From Aplectana chamaeleonis (lineage: Eukaryota; Nematoda; Chromadorea; Rhabditida; Cosmocercidae): a stretch of 64,000 bases of DNA. Below, piece by piece: positions 1-11,707 of the stretch. The notes beneath the pieces were generated by a model, which was not told the origin of the DNA, made no database searches, and worked only from the letters and a program-made list of their open reading frames with translations. The position numbers were made by a program, and so were the translations under genes. The stretch spans positions 1,054,001 to 1,118,000 of the forward strand of contig JAPDOI010000150.1 in NCBI GenBank assembly GCA_029168955.1. The letters are read 5' to 3'. How positions within the stretch are numbered: position 1 is the stretch's first letter; the number at the start of each line of letters is the position of its first letter.

Positions 1-27
1 GATGATTATCGTGAACGCTGCCTTTAA
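1..27. mobile_element. 3' end of a TTAAAGGCA-clan MITE, cut by window edge
   Basis: ATTATCGTGAACGCTGCCTTTAA is the standard terminal motif of the clan; the rest of the element is outside the window. Confidence 0.6.
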
Positions 28-1265
28 CAAAAAAGTCAGTGATACCGACATTTAAAGGCTTCGTAAAAGTCGAAGGAACCTCGATGACTGCGATTGTACA
101 CGAGAGATTCAAAGTGTCTTTCCAAACGGTTCTCATAGTGCCGCAGCTAAGGCAATGTCAAAGGGCAGATACTCGGGTAACGCTAAGCGACGAAAACGAA
201 GACAACCACACTTTTTCTCACATAACACACAGGGTCCAGCGAGGTTGTGACTCAGCACAAGGGGGGTGGACGGGGGTCGAAAAAATTTAAGGCCAGAGAG
301 GGAAAATTCGCAATATTGGTCAGGGGATCGTAGGATCAAAAGTTAAATTGGAGATGCGTGTGATTTTTTCCAAGATAAGTATTAAACCCTAAACATAATT
401 TTTGGGTGTCCTGTGCCTTTAAAGGTGACACCGACCTGAAACATCAGTAACAGATGGTTGTCTTAAATTCTGGCCCAGGATGTTCGTGACACTTCCGGGT
501 GTTTTTCGAAAATTTTAGTCACCAAGGGAGGGAGAAGTTGCTTCATCGAGATCGGTCACAACGCTCGCTGGACTCTGATAACACACCAATATCGTAGAGA
601 CAAACACGTGCAGATCTCAACCATATGACGTGAGAATTCTTACTGATTACCTTCATGTAGGTTCACTGAAAAGGTGAAGTTGCTAATGCTACGGAATGAT
701 TGTAATACCCAAGTAGAATACCCACTGTAAACATCAAACTCCGTTTGCGAGTTTTCAGAAGCGAACAGCTGTGGTGGCTCTCAGATGGAGAGCGGCGTCA
801 AAACAACGAAGCCAATCGCTTCCCTCAAGGGCTTGAAATTGGCTCAGAAGTGTTCCAGTGTTCTGGTTGCAGCCCCCTCGAGTCCCAATTGCTGTCATCA
901 ACATCGATGCGTCTGTATCACTGCCACGGTTTCAGCTGTTGTCAGCAGTGGTTTTTCACTGCAAGAGACAATGGATTTGTGAAACGGCTTGTCGAAAACA
1001 TCCGGAAATCTTCGACAGACAACAGACCGATAAATCTAGAGTCCGCGTCATAACCTTAGTCTGATGAATGGACGGGGCTGCGACGGTAGATCACCCCACG
1101 CCAATCGAAACCCCATTCTCCAGTGAAGCCGCCAACCCCGCAAGGCCAGCCGCCTGGCCCATGCGTCAGACTAAATCAAAAACGTTAACCGTAGCTTTCC
1201 TTCAATTTGAAAAACCACTGTTGTTAATCGCCGGTCAAAGCGTGTCAATAATACAGTCGTATTGG
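28..1265. other. Intergenic stretch, no gene recognised
   Basis: Only short open frames without splice context. A TTTAAAGGCTTCG word near 51 may be another clan end. The rest is unique or decayed sequence. Confidence 0.4.
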
Positions 1266-1660
1266 TTTTAAAGGCACAGTTCAGCCTCAGAGACGAAATC
1301 TGAGATTTCGAAGGTAGACCCACCCTACATATCACCTGCCAAGCGCGAGCTTTCAGTTCCTCCAAATAAGCCCACAGCAGAAAGCCACTTTGACACTCGA
1401 TTAATAACCTCGTTCTTCCCTTCATACTCAGCCTCTCTCTACACTGGAGTCCGTTCCCATGAATCGGTTGCGAATGAAGGAAATTACAAGCCACGGACGA
1501 CTCGTCCACCATGCTTCTGCTGCTCAATTCTAGGCAATTTTTGAGGGTCATAATTCCATTTTCAGGTGGTCTTGTACAAATCCATAGACATCACTGGAAG
1601 CTCAAATATGAGCAGGAAAGCAGAGAAACGATTCCGTGATTGTGCTGTGATTTCAAGGGC
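1266..1660. mobile_element. CACAGTCCAACCTCA-type TTAA-clan MITE, degraded
   Basis: Starts TTTTAAAGGCACAGTTCAGCC and ends GATTGTGCTGTGATTTCAAGG. Internal words CTTCCTCCAAATAAGC, CGTTCTTCCCTTCAT and ACAACTCGTCCACCATGCTT-like text recur, in the opposite orientation, in the copies at 6933, 31104, 35294 and 39481. Confidence 0.6.
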
Positions 1661-2213
1661 AACAACTGGAACGTAAGGGGGTGCAACAAGGACAGTGGAT
1701 CAATCTTCTGAGCCGCTTTCTGCCATTGCGAGGGAGTTTGGACCCCTTCGTCTAACATTGTTTTTTTTTTCGAGAGCAATCACACTGATTTAATCGTTAA
1801 CAGTAACGTTCAATCAACAGTTTTCGCCCCTAAGCGAACTGCTTCCATCACTTCAAGTAATAAAATAAATATGAAAAAGACTCTGTATCCTACTTTCACC
1901 TCGCTGAGAGCACCTGTTCAGAAATTTTGCTACCTGTCGTGCCTGTATTCACCACAGAATCTTGCTAGCTAAAAGGCCATTACAGTGCCGTTTTCTGACG
2001 TCAGATCGAAATTGGTTCAAGAAATAAGTCACCTTTTCTCAATGAAGCTGGTTAGCGAGCATTTTGCTTGTTGTTTGGGAAAATAACTTTTGCAAGGGTT
2101 TGAACAATAACACTCAATGATGGATTTGTCGCCAGGTAATGTAAGGAAAATTAGAATATATTAGTTTTATCGCAATTGAATCTGATTAATTTCGCATATC
2201 TGCTCCAGAACAC

Positions 2214-5200
2214 CTAGGGTGGACATCCTTCTGGGCCCCATGTGTCAAGATTTCGACCAAAGTACCAAATATGATCATCCAGTGCCAAGTTGAGGAGTGT
2301 ATTGCTGCAATATTTACCATCTCCCAACAGGCAGAGTTCGAATGGAAGCCCAGCAGACATATCGTTGCGGTACCTGAATGTGAAAACTGACTCTTAAGCT
2401 TTTTGAAGAGTCTTGAAAACGTCTGTATTGACGGCAGAACGTACAGGACTTCATACTGATGGTGAAAAAGGTCTGGAGCGAGCCTCGGTGGAATATGTGG
2501 AACAGGATCATTGTTGTGAACTATGCGGTACGAATAAGGAAACTAAAAACTGCGAGTTTTTTCTGTATACATTAGTACTCCCGGTTTGATAGCTAGCCTT
2601 ATTTGACTCTTGTCTCACTTCCGTTTGCAGTAAAGTTGGTAACCTACCGTTGCCTCGTACCATGCTGCAAACTTATAATCACCAGTGCGTGGTTGGCCGA
2701 ACGTCACGATGCGGACGTCCTTTGGTGCGGTTATATTCCACTTCACAAGATATGAGGCTGTTATCGACGCTATCGCTCCTCCAAGTGAGTGGCCAGTGAC
2801 CTTGAAAAGCAGACAATTATTATTTCTTTCCTAAGATTGGTTACTTAACACATCACCAGGCCGACAAAAATTAGAAATTCTTTAGTCGTCGTGTTATTAA
2901 AGTTCAGTCGCAGTGGATTTTTAGACACCTCTGCATAAATTCAAAACTCCGAGTCTTGATAATTCTATGTCTAGCGTTTTTTTTGCAGAGGAACGTTCAC
3001 GGTTGCTCAACTGATTTGAGACCAAGTGAATTTCGACACTTTTTTCGACTACTTTTTCAACACTTAAGAGACTGCGCGTTCCACGGCCAGTCCCCGTGAC
3101 GGACCCGCGCGCTACACGGCAAATCAATTCAAGGAGTTTACAAACTATATTTTTGTTGTACTGTGCTTCTCTGGGCCAAACTCCGGTCCGCAACTGCGTC
3201 TGGACGGACACGATTCGCGGACGCGCGCATTGGAGTCGGAAGAGTTTCCAGCGCCGCAGCCGCCGATCTGTTGACTCTAGCTGGGTTTTAGGAACTAGAA
3301 AGTGAACAAAGTTGGAGAAAACTGTATAAAAAGCCACATCGAGTCGGCTTTGGCGCCGAAAACTCGAATGACTCCAGCGCGTGGGGCCGCAAAGCGTGTC
3401 GAGACGCAAATGCGGACCGGAATTCGGCCAAGATAGGCACAGTAAATAAAATCGTCAAAAGGAGATAAATGGCCCTCCTTATCTGCTTACCAGTTAACTA
3501 AATCCGGATATTCCAGTCATAACTAAAAGGAATTCGTTTTTCTTGACCTAAAACGGAAGAATCTTGTTCATGGCGTGGGTGCGCGCTATGGACACGAGGT
3601 CTCAAGGGCTAAATAGCCGTCGGTGCGCAGTGTGGACACGCGGTCTCCTAAAAGTTCATAGTCGACACTTCCTCGGGAAGGTGTTATGGTATACATGACT
3701 TCACTCCTCTGACTTCCCATTAGCAATACACTCACGTAAAATTTGTAGTCAGGATGTTGTTCTTTCAGGAAAATGATCTGTTCCTTTAGACCTCCATTCC
3801 ATAAGTGGAAAAAAGCATCATCAAAGTACGTCATCAAATACCCATCAGAGAAAAAAGGTGTTCGAGGCCTGAATTCAGAGAGCCTAAACGTTATGCATGT
3901 CTATAAAGCAAGCAATGTTGGCAAACTCACAAGAAAAAACTGATTATTTGAGCCAACATTTGGAACAAATTCGTGGTTCCTAAGAATGACACGATTATTG
4001 CTTTCTCCGAGTCATCCCATGCCGTATACCCATAGCAGGTTTCTGCTGAAAGCAACACCTGATAAAGAGTCGACCATCCATAAAAATTTGTCTTGAATAG
4101 TAGATTATTTAAAAGAAGCCTACACTTACTCTTCGAAAACTCTATGAAGACAAAAAAAGAGTCCAGCCATTTCTATCCGAAGTTCACCGCTGGAGATCAC
4201 CAGCGGTCCGCTTTGACCCGCAGTTTCCTCAAGAAAACTTATCCACTAGAGTTTAAAGAACTGCACCCCATCTACTGTGAGCGTGTACCGCATCAATATG
4301 TCTTCAACCATCATAGGTACCCTATCCGCTTTTTCTTGCCCTACATCTGCTCTTCTCCCCCTACTCACCCCAGTCGGCTTTCGTTTACCGAGCCGTGCGA
4401 ATCAGAGCCACGACAGAGATGAAGAATGTGGTCCCCGAAAATGACGTGTCCGAAAGGAAAGTTCCCTCAGCGTTGGAAAACAGACGCTTGTTGGCATACT
4501 CCATGTGAAATGAGATGGTGAACTAGGGTTCTGGGTTGGTGAACTATTGGAGATACATTCATGTAATGAGGAGCAGGCTGTGTTGAGGTGGGTACGCTTG
4601 GATGCAGAAGCTAGAATACAATATCTCGAACTCGATGAACTCCACCTTACATCATAACGCGGACTCATGTACTGTCGGTTCTCAGAAAAAGAACCTGTCG
4701 TTCGTGAGGGCGGGTAAGGGGATATGTGGGCTTGTTGATCGAGTCCTCAGTTCTCGGCGACGTGGATTCCCCCTGTAAGGCGCACCGCAGTGATGAGAGG
4801 GCAGTCACTCATTTTGAGCTGTGGATTCGATCATCAAGCCGGAATGAGTGAGGTGGGACTCGATCTGCAGCAGTAGTTGAGCCGCCACTCCAACAATTCT
4901 TGCAGACGGCTACAAGCGCCAGTAGGGTCACATGTCAGGAAGTTAAGCAGAATCGTAGTTCTTCTTGAACCAGAATAATAGTCGAAAAGGAAAACCTACG
5001 AAGAAGTCCCTTATTGCATTTCACCTTAACTGTCTTGTAGAGTGACACTGTGGGAACTTGCGACCTGAAACCTTTTTGTGACCATCATGATTAAAGTTTT
5101 TCATTACAACTCGAATGTTTAGCAAAAAAAATGATACCAGTTGGGACCAGGAATGAGCGGAATTCCGATTTCCGATGGCTTTTAGCCTTCCGATTTCCGA

Positions 5201-6851
5201 TTTCCGCAAAAAAGGCTGAAAATGCGGAAAAAATCGGAAATAATCACTAGGTTACAAATTTTACACTTTCTCTTGCCGAATCCCTAAGAGGTTGTTTGGG
5301 GCGACAAAGTCGAATCTGAGAAGATTTTTCACTTTCCAGAAGCCTAAAGTTGATTGGATAAAAAACCAGATGCCCACAATTATCATAAACTTATGGCACA
5401 GTACATGTCGCGGCGCGCTGAAAGTCGCGATCGCTGTCCTCATCAGGAGGACGTTAATAGTGCGCTCTATCGCTAACTCGCGTGACTGCGACGCAACGCA
5501 CTGTCGAAATTCCAGAAACTTCTTGTGTTCTTCCTGAAACCTGTTTATTTCCATATCTTTTGCGATTTTTTCTTTTTTCTGCAGTTCATATTCTCGTACG
5601 TATTTCACACGCCTTTATTAGTAGTGCTGATGTGTTTATGAGTGATTTTATTGATTTTCAGGCAGGGCCACGGGTTATATTATGTGAGCATTTATATACA
5701 TATATATGGAAGGATATTTATACAGTGAAGATTCTTTCCATTTGTTGGGACTGGTTGCAACTGTACTTATCTTCTTTGGTATCGTCTTATCTATGCTGGT
5801 ATTTTTTCACCTTCTTTTCTGTGTGACAGGAAGTAACCTTGCTCAAGGAATACCAAAAACCCAGTGAGATTGGGCTCTTGTTGGGAGAATCAGGTTTATG
5901 TGTGCTTTAATAATGCTCTCTTTACGGGAGATCCGGGTTCATGTGTCTTTAAATGAGTGTCATTAAGGTTTTGCCTTTTCGTTTCGTACATGGAGCTTGC
6001 AATCTAAACGGAATGTAGGCACAATTCTGTATTTGCTCATTTTCACTCCGGCGTTATTGTTGTCATTTTCATATTCTATATAGTTGCTGATAGTTTTTGA
6101 AATTGTTGTTTTGTAGTTGTTGATAGTTGTTGACTCTGCTGAAAGGATATGAGAACCCAGTGAGATTGAACTCTTCTTGAAAGAGGCTGGACTAGGAGTT
6201 GTGGTAAAATGAAATACTTATTTTGATACTTACATACACAGAGTAATTGTTCAATTATCGGCGGGTGGCATCCCGTAGTTTTATTATCGTTGATGTTTTT
6301 TTATCAGGATGAGGGTAGGTTAAAATAAGATCTATTCTAGGAAATATCCAACTTAGTGGAAGGAAAGATAGGGGAGTGGTCATGTAAAACGGCTTATGCT
6401 AGCACTCGCTACTGCTAATGCTTTTTGTTGTTTGAAACCACGGTCTTTTCTTTCGAAACTGCCCAATCTAAGTGGGTTGTGCCCAAAACAAAACAAACAA
6501 CACATTGTTTTTGCATGGCGCATCCTTAATTTACATAACAATTCGGCACAGGTATTTCGGTAGGCTCAGTCACCAGGCAAGGGTTAAGAACTTCGTTGAA
6601 CGAATAACCGATTTCCGATGGTTTTTGGCCTTCCGATTTCCGAAATTGAGAAAGTCCTTCCGATTTCCGAAATTCAGAAAAAAATTTCCGCCCATCCCTG
6701 GTTGGGACCTAAATAGTAAAATCTCATACTTCAAACAAGCCTCCGGGCTGTCTCCATGCGTTGCAGCTATTAGTGGAGTGATGTAGTTCCGGACAAAAGT
6801 TTCGTTATAGGCGAAGTTTAGATCAGGTGTGCGAGGGCAGTTGAGAAACAG
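2214..6851 (-). CDS. Secreted-type class 3 lipase, seven exons, 5' end open
   Basis: Triacylglycerol-lipase-like alpha/beta hydrolase (Lipase_3, Rhizomucor miehei type); such nematode enzymes are usually secreted and cleave acyl esters. Exons on the minus strand, 5' to 3': 6851-6730, 5064-5000, 4045-3931, 3868-3736, 2800-2648, 2542-2445, 2373-2214 (TAG). Every junction has GT/AG and matching phase, giving 281 residues. Residues 15-27 contain the YNETFVRN motif typical of nematode family members; about 66-90 is CYGYTAWDD...KAIIVSF; the nucleophile elbow GHSLGG puts Ser at ~150; NNDPVPHIPP gives Asp ~208; CSNTLLN followed by DDHIWYFG gives His ~263, just as in the fungal enzymes. The C-terminus is ...WGPEGCPP. 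No signal peptide is seen: the first exon is either upstream or replaced by the in-frame ATG at 6902, which lacks a hydrophobic leader. Large introns (1665, 954 and 935 bp) carry repeats. The exon chain and triad are seen in the sequence; secretion and substrate are inferred from the family. Confidence 0.9.
3159..3444. mobile_element. MITE with ~55-bp TIRs inside a lipase intron
   Basis: Imperfect inverted repeat ends begin TACTGTGCTTCTCTGGGCC and finish GGCCAAGATAGGCACAGTA. Each arm carries GGTCCGCA and a GCGTCTNGACNCGNTTNGCG block. It lies within the 935-bp intron 2801-3735 of the lipase gene. A second copy is at 52233-52514. No coding capacity is seen, so it is non-autonomous. Confidence 0.75.
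5145..5246. repeat. TTCCGATTTCCGA simple-repeat element, lipase intron
   Basis: Short block rich in TTCCGATTTCCGA with GGCTTTTAGCC in the middle, opening near GGACCAGGAATGAGCGGAA. A related block sits at 6597-6712 at the other end of the same intron (5065-6729). Probably one degenerate repeat family rather than coding sequence. Confidence 0.5.
6597..6712. repeat. Second TTCCGATTTCCGA element, opposite orientation end
   Basis: CGATTTCCGATGG, GGCCTTCCGATTTCCGAAAT and TTTCCGCCCATCCCTGG match the motif set at 5145-5246. It lies directly downstream of the 6730 splice donor on the lipase strand. It explains the apparent open reading frame running past the donor. Confidence 0.5.
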
Positions 6852-6932
6852 CTGAAAGGCTGTTTTCGTAGCTCTTCCAAACCAATTTTCTTCCATCTCC
6901 ATTCTATTTTATACTGCGGCCACTGTGGTCTT

Positions 6933-7395
6933 GAAAGCACAGTCCAACCTCAGAATCGTTTTTTTTCTGTTTTCTACCTATGTTGAAAAAGGCCCCACGC
7001 TGATTCCAATTATGTCTCCGGACTTGTACAAGAACCCCTGGAAACGGAGTTATAACGTCTCCAAAATTGAGCCACGAAAGCCAGGTGGGCGAGTTGTCCG
7101 AGGCTTGTAACCTTCGTCATTTGCAGCTGAATGAATAGAGAAGATGAAAGTGAAGGAAAGAACGGGGATTTTGATGGAAAATCATCGCTCATCTCCCCCT
7201 GTTCAGCTCGAAATATCGTAAGTAGGGCGTGCCAAAGTGGCTTTTCGAGGTGGGCGCCCCAGAGTGGCTTCCTCCTACATCTCGCTCATCCGCAGCAATT
7301 GAGAGCTCGCACTTGGCAGGTGTTATATAACATGGGTCTATTTTAAAAGTGTGTGGGAATCAGAAATTTCGTTCTCAGGTTTGACGGTGCATTTG
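6933..7395. mobile_element. CACAGTCCAACCTCA-type TTAA-clan MITE
   Basis: Begins AAGCACAGTCCAACCTCAG. It contains GGACTTGTACAAGAACCCC, GAGTTGTCCGAGGCTTGTAA and the GGGCGTGCCAAAGTGGCTT block, and fades out near GGTGCATTTGAA. The interior matches the copies in the tandem array. It lies just upstream of the lipase 5' exon on the lipase strand. Confidence 0.65.
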
Positions 7396-8918
7396 AATTT
7401 TGAAATTGCGACTCTACCCTGGACTGGGGGGGGGCACTCAAGATACCATCATAGGAATAAAAGAGAAACCTTAACACCAGATAATTGACTCCGCAACCGG
7501 TTATTTCTGTTTCAGCAGTACTAGAAAATTACTTCGATTGGTAGCTTCATTAATCAGGCCCCTTTATATTCTGTTCTAAACCGTGTGCCCCCCTCCCTAC
7601 CAAAATAGCGCCCAAACTGCTTGTTTTGGAATTTCGAGCAAATAAGGTGCCTTTATGGTATCGAAACACACTGTGCTGCAGAGTGCATATTGCGTACAAA
7701 CTCAAGTTTCTTGAGAGATCTTTGATACCTCCTGCAGGGGTGACCTGCTAATGTGCGATCCCATGATCAATATTACAGGATTACACTCGACAGCCCCGCT
7801 CAAGTATGAGCAGTTTAAATGGCGTTTAAAGAAACAAACTTTGACTGCACTACTGCATATCGAATCCTCCTCTTCACAAACTCCAGTAAGTGGACACCAT
7901 CTAAAAAGTTATGTCAAATGAAAGTCTTGAATTGAGGCCTAGGGACTCACGTTTTGCCTGAACTCATGCAGTCAGAGCACAGATTCAAGCCCAGCCCTAT
8001 CTGATCAGTCGACGTTACCATCAAGAGCGAGATGGAGAGTTGAGGAAAGATCATGTATTTCTGTAAAAGGAAAGTGGTTCTTCAGCAGAAAAAAACTAGA
8101 GAGATGAGAGCATTGAAAGGTGGAAGTGGAAGCCTATTCTACCTCTAAAGCGTGGTCCAGTCGAAATTCGAACTCAAATGTTCTGTTAGATAGACTTATT
8201 TACGACGCACTCCGGCGTTGCAGCTGGGACGAAACACATTTTATCTTGTCATCAGGACGATCGCAATAATTCGCGAATGAATGCAAAATCACGTTTGTTA
8301 AAATGGAATGTAGCGAGTTCCGTGGTATTTTGCTTTGATAAAAAAATTTGCTATCGTTTGGAGCGCTGCCGTCGCACCGCCTTGGATAGAAACGCAGAAA
8401 ATCTCGCCACCGTCTCAAATCTCTCCCCCGATTTCCGCCTTACTCTTCTAATAAGCTCTGAACCGCGATAGATTCGAAGTCCATGTTCAATGCAGCAACG
8501 CCCTGCTCTTTAAATGTTTATCATTTAAAATGCATTCCATTTTTCTCAACGTTCATTCTCCCAGTGCAGGATTTTCAGTGTCTCATTCTATTTGTGCATA
8601 GTTGCGGAACTGCAGGAAGAAAACTGCTGAATTTCCATTATTTCTGTATCCCAGTGGGTTTTGTTCAATTTGGAATCCCGTGCTCTGAGTTCCAGCCTGA
8701 AATTTGCACAAATAAGCATTTCAGTGCGCCATTCTTCCCGCAAGTATTTCGGCTTCAACTTGTGGACGTGAGTGTTTACAGCAGTGGAGCAATAAAATTC
8801 CATGGGGAGGCTTTTCTGCCTAACTTCATTCACTTCCACTTCTCCTCTGATTTCTCTTAACTTCCAAACTTCCTTGGACCGCTTTGGTTTTGCTAATCAA
8901 CGCTTATATCACTTTGTA
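7396..8918. other. Intergenic, weak coding signal only
   Basis: No exon with convincing splice sites was found. A missing signal-peptide exon of the lipase could lie here but none was recognisable. Both strands of 8483-8860 are open for over 80 codons without family resemblance. Confidence 0.35.
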
Positions 8919-8921
8919 TTA

Positions 8922-9057
8922 GGGGTCGTTTATACTCCCGCCGCGGGGCGGCGCGGCACAGTGCAATCCTATGGTATTGATCACGCGGCGCCGCACGATC
9001 GAAATTGTAGGAAGGCACTTCGCCGCGTCGTTTGGCGGCGGAGGTATAAACGACCCC
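8922..9057. mobile_element. PIF/Harbinger-like MITE with TTA target duplication
   Basis: Inverted ends GGGGTCGTTTATAC and GTATAAACGACCCC are perfect over 14 bp and continue imperfectly through CCGCCGC/GCGGCGG. Both sides are flanked by TTA (8919-8921, 9058-9060). A 3-bp TTA/TWA duplication plus G-rich ends is the known signature of the PIF/Harbinger superfamily; the assignment is an inference. Internally deleted or non-coding, 136 bp. Confidence 0.7.
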
Positions 9058-9525
9058 TTACCCTTACCTACCTCTCAGAAATAGGCCCCAATAAACAGCA
9101 ACATAAATTTTGGGAAATGCTGGCAAAAGGCCAGTAGTTTGAGCCGCGACTTCGCCGCAGGTGACTCTTTCGCAGAAGGTGCAGCCTCAATTTGTGCGAG
9201 TTCTTTAACGGAAAAATCTAATTCCGCTCTGAACGGAGACGAATTTTTTTTTGTTCCTGACGAATCAGCTCCTGACGGCGATCGATTTTGCCACCCTGCG
9301 TCTTTCACCAGCGCGGCAACGCTTCATTATCAAATTTTGATTCGCGTTGACTTTTATTTTAATCGCGATTCCTCTATGCCGTGATTTTCTAATGCATGAT
9401 CATATATTTCCTGCCAAAATTCGGAATCAGGTATTAGATTATGACAAAAAACGTGTGACTTCACGGCAAAATTATTTACCAAGAAACAGTGTGATTTCAC
9501 CGCGAACTTTTTTCAATGCTCAAAT

Positions 9526-10032
9526 TCAGCTACTTAAAAAAAAACACACAACTCGCAAACTCTTACACGGTCCGATGTGAAGTTCTAGAAGATTCGAAGA
9601 AGGCTCGCGCCGAGTTTGGTAAGCCGTCGCAGCGTGCGATGGGCACTCTGCGTTGATACACCTCTCAACTTTCCCAAGGTTGCTGTTTTTTTTTTGCCTA
9701 CGGAAGTCTTCTGACATATAAAATTTCAGGATTGGCGTACGAAGCTTCGTGATCTTTGAGGAAAAGCTGGCTTCCTCCTCAGTAACCTGACAAGTTGCAG
9801 TTACTCCAAAGCAAAATTCGCTTCCGTTGAAATTAGTTTTTAGTGTTTTCGGCTTTTCAGACACGCTGTGCTCCTGGCTAGCAGTGATCGGACGATCTGA
9901 TGTGTCACATGTCATTTTTGTGTTTTTGTCTCGATTTCTGTGTTGAAGAATTCTTTTGTTGCAGAAATTTTGAAGAAAGTGCGAAAGTTTGAAAAAGAAA
10001 GAAAAACAACTAAAAAGTTCTACACCCGCCAT
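9526..10032 (-). CDS. Unrecognised 168-codon ORF starting with ATG
   Basis: Open frame on the minus strand beginning ATGGCGGGTGTAGAAC and ending TAG near a poly-T. The N-terminus is hydrophobic and Phe/Leu-rich, followed by a polar Ser/Thr/Lys stretch (MTCDTSDRPITASQEH). No known domain. It could be a real first exon with a donor such as GTAGGC near 9700, or chance. No support from neighbours; treat as a candidate only. Confidence 0.25.
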   Translation of the reverse strand: MAGVELFSCFSFFFKLSHFLQNFCNKRILQHRNRDKNTKMTCDTSDRPITASQEHSVSEKPKTLKTNFNGSEFCFGVTATCQVTEEEASFSSKITKLRTPILKFYMSEDFRRQKKNSNLGKVERCINAECPSHAATAYQTRREPSSNLLELHIGPCKSLRVVCFFLSS

Positions 10033-11437
10033 CTATAAACCTACACCCACCACTGTTGAACGAAAGTTTGATTTTCTTCCGGAAGTACGCCACGCCTTTT
10101 CGGAAATCTAATGAGAACTTCGAAATTTGAAGGGTATGAATGCCGGGTAGGTTACGGCAATGTCAGACGTGGTGCTTAAAATTAGTGCTGTATCTCACTT
10201 CCGGTTTTATCTTCATTTCCGCTTATTGTTGATGTTTGATGTTAATTAGTATGTTATAATTGATCATCGTGTATTTTACATCCTTTTGTTGATTTTCTAT
10301 TGTTTCCTAGTATCAACTAATTCATTTCTTTCGCTGTTTATAAATGCGTTTCAGAATAAAACACTAGTTTAGAACAAAGGAATAGAGACATATTGTGAGC
10401 GTTTTGGGGTGATAAATTGTCGTTCTGGACAGCCGTAGAGGGGTCTGAAGCGAGATATGGTTTACCAAGTATACGTACTTCGGTGAGAACGGTGACGTCA
10501 CGGCAAAATGAACATCCACTCAGAACCAACATTCACAAAATTCGATATCAACGATTTGTTCATAATATAAGGATATGCAGAGAGACATGAAGTGGTGAAA
10601 GTGTCAGCGGTGACATTGAGAGCATTATGACCAGGTTGTTGATCAAAATGCTACGCAATTTGACTTTCATATGCCAGTTTTGCAGAGCGTTTACTTCCTC
10701 TTCCTGATCATTGACCTTCACAAATGTACAAGTATTTAGTTTTTTGCATAAAACGAGTGTCATTTTTATACCCTACCCACACTTATAAAAACTGTCAGAC
10801 CAATGCTATTGTCGTGACTCTCAATTAAAAGCTGCCATTAAAATGGTAGCAAGACACTGGTTTTCTCAGGCAGCGGATATCAGGCCCTGGTTTAGCCGCA
10901 TCGAAGATTACGCTCATGTCATGATATGATTGGAACGCTAGAACCAACAGTTTTCCTCCTTTCACGGTTTTGTTACTTGTCCGTTTTGATACCCTAAATC
11001 AGGAAGTTAGGGGGGGGGGGCATGATAATTTTTCTTTGCCTAGAGACTCTATTGACCCTTGAAGCTACACATCTATGTAACCAATGATAGAAATTAATGT
11101 TTTTCGTAATTTTAGAGGAGAGCGACTATCTGCCAGGAACAGAGTAAGATTGTTTAACTTGTATATAATTATGGCTGCTCGCCAGCATATGATTGAACTA
11201 AAAGTTGTTGTTAATCTACAGAAGAATGGCTGTGATACAGAAAAATCGTCTAATTACAGGCAGTGTTATGCTGTTTGCTTCTAGGATTGTGTGGAGCAAA
11301 AATCACGCAGCTCACGGACTTACGCCACGAGTGATTGAAATGCATAGTGTTTTGGCATGATCGACTATCATTGGGCGGGAGGGGTCGGGACTGCTCATAC
11401 GACAAAAAAGATTTCTCGCAACACAAAATCAAGTAAA
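10033..11437. other. Intergenic, no gene recognised
   Basis: AT-rich unique sequence with a 9-G run near 11010. A minus-strand segment around 10665-10745 reads CTFVKVNDQEEEVNALQNW, vaguely C-type-lectin-like, but no partner exons were found. Confidence 0.35.
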
Positions 11438-11670
11438 GTCTGTACGAATAAGACTGTCCGCCCACGCGGTCGGCGTGCGTGTCGTTCGGCAACCGCAACG
11501 GCGTTTTTTGAACATGTGAATCAATAAGCAGGAATACTAGGCGAATGGTGAATAATATCCCAGGCAGGTTTTTGCAGCCGTGAGATGGCTTGTCACGGAA
11601 AAGGTCTCAACGAGGGCTGCTCGATACAAATGGCGACCGCGTGGGCGGCCAGTCTCATTCGGACAGACTC
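11438..11670. mobile_element. MITE with CCGCCCACGCGGTCG inverted ends
   Basis: Left GTCTGTACGAATAAGACTG + CCGCCCACGCGGTCG pairs with right CGACCGCGTGGGCGG + CCAGTCTCATTCGGACAGAC. A related single end (TGTCCGAATGAGACTGGCCG) occurs at 24847-24885. Confidence 0.65.
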
Positions 11671-11707
11671 TAACTATGAATGACATGCATACTCCTCTGA
11701 GAGTAAG

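Noticed and set aside
5261..5608. 115-codon charged frame in the lipase intron (KYVREYELQKKEKIAKDMEI)
   Set aside because: No ATG, no convincing acceptor, lysine-rich low complexity; cannot be tied to the lipase or to another gene.
9075..9308. 77-codon minus-strand frame (SGADSSGTKKNSSPFRAE)
   Set aside because: Two frames over the same bases look equally protein-like and no splice sites decide between them.
10668..10745. C-type-lectin-like exon (CTFVKVNDQEEEVNALQNW)
   Set aside because: Resemblance is short, and no WIG, WND or paired cysteine exons were found nearby.
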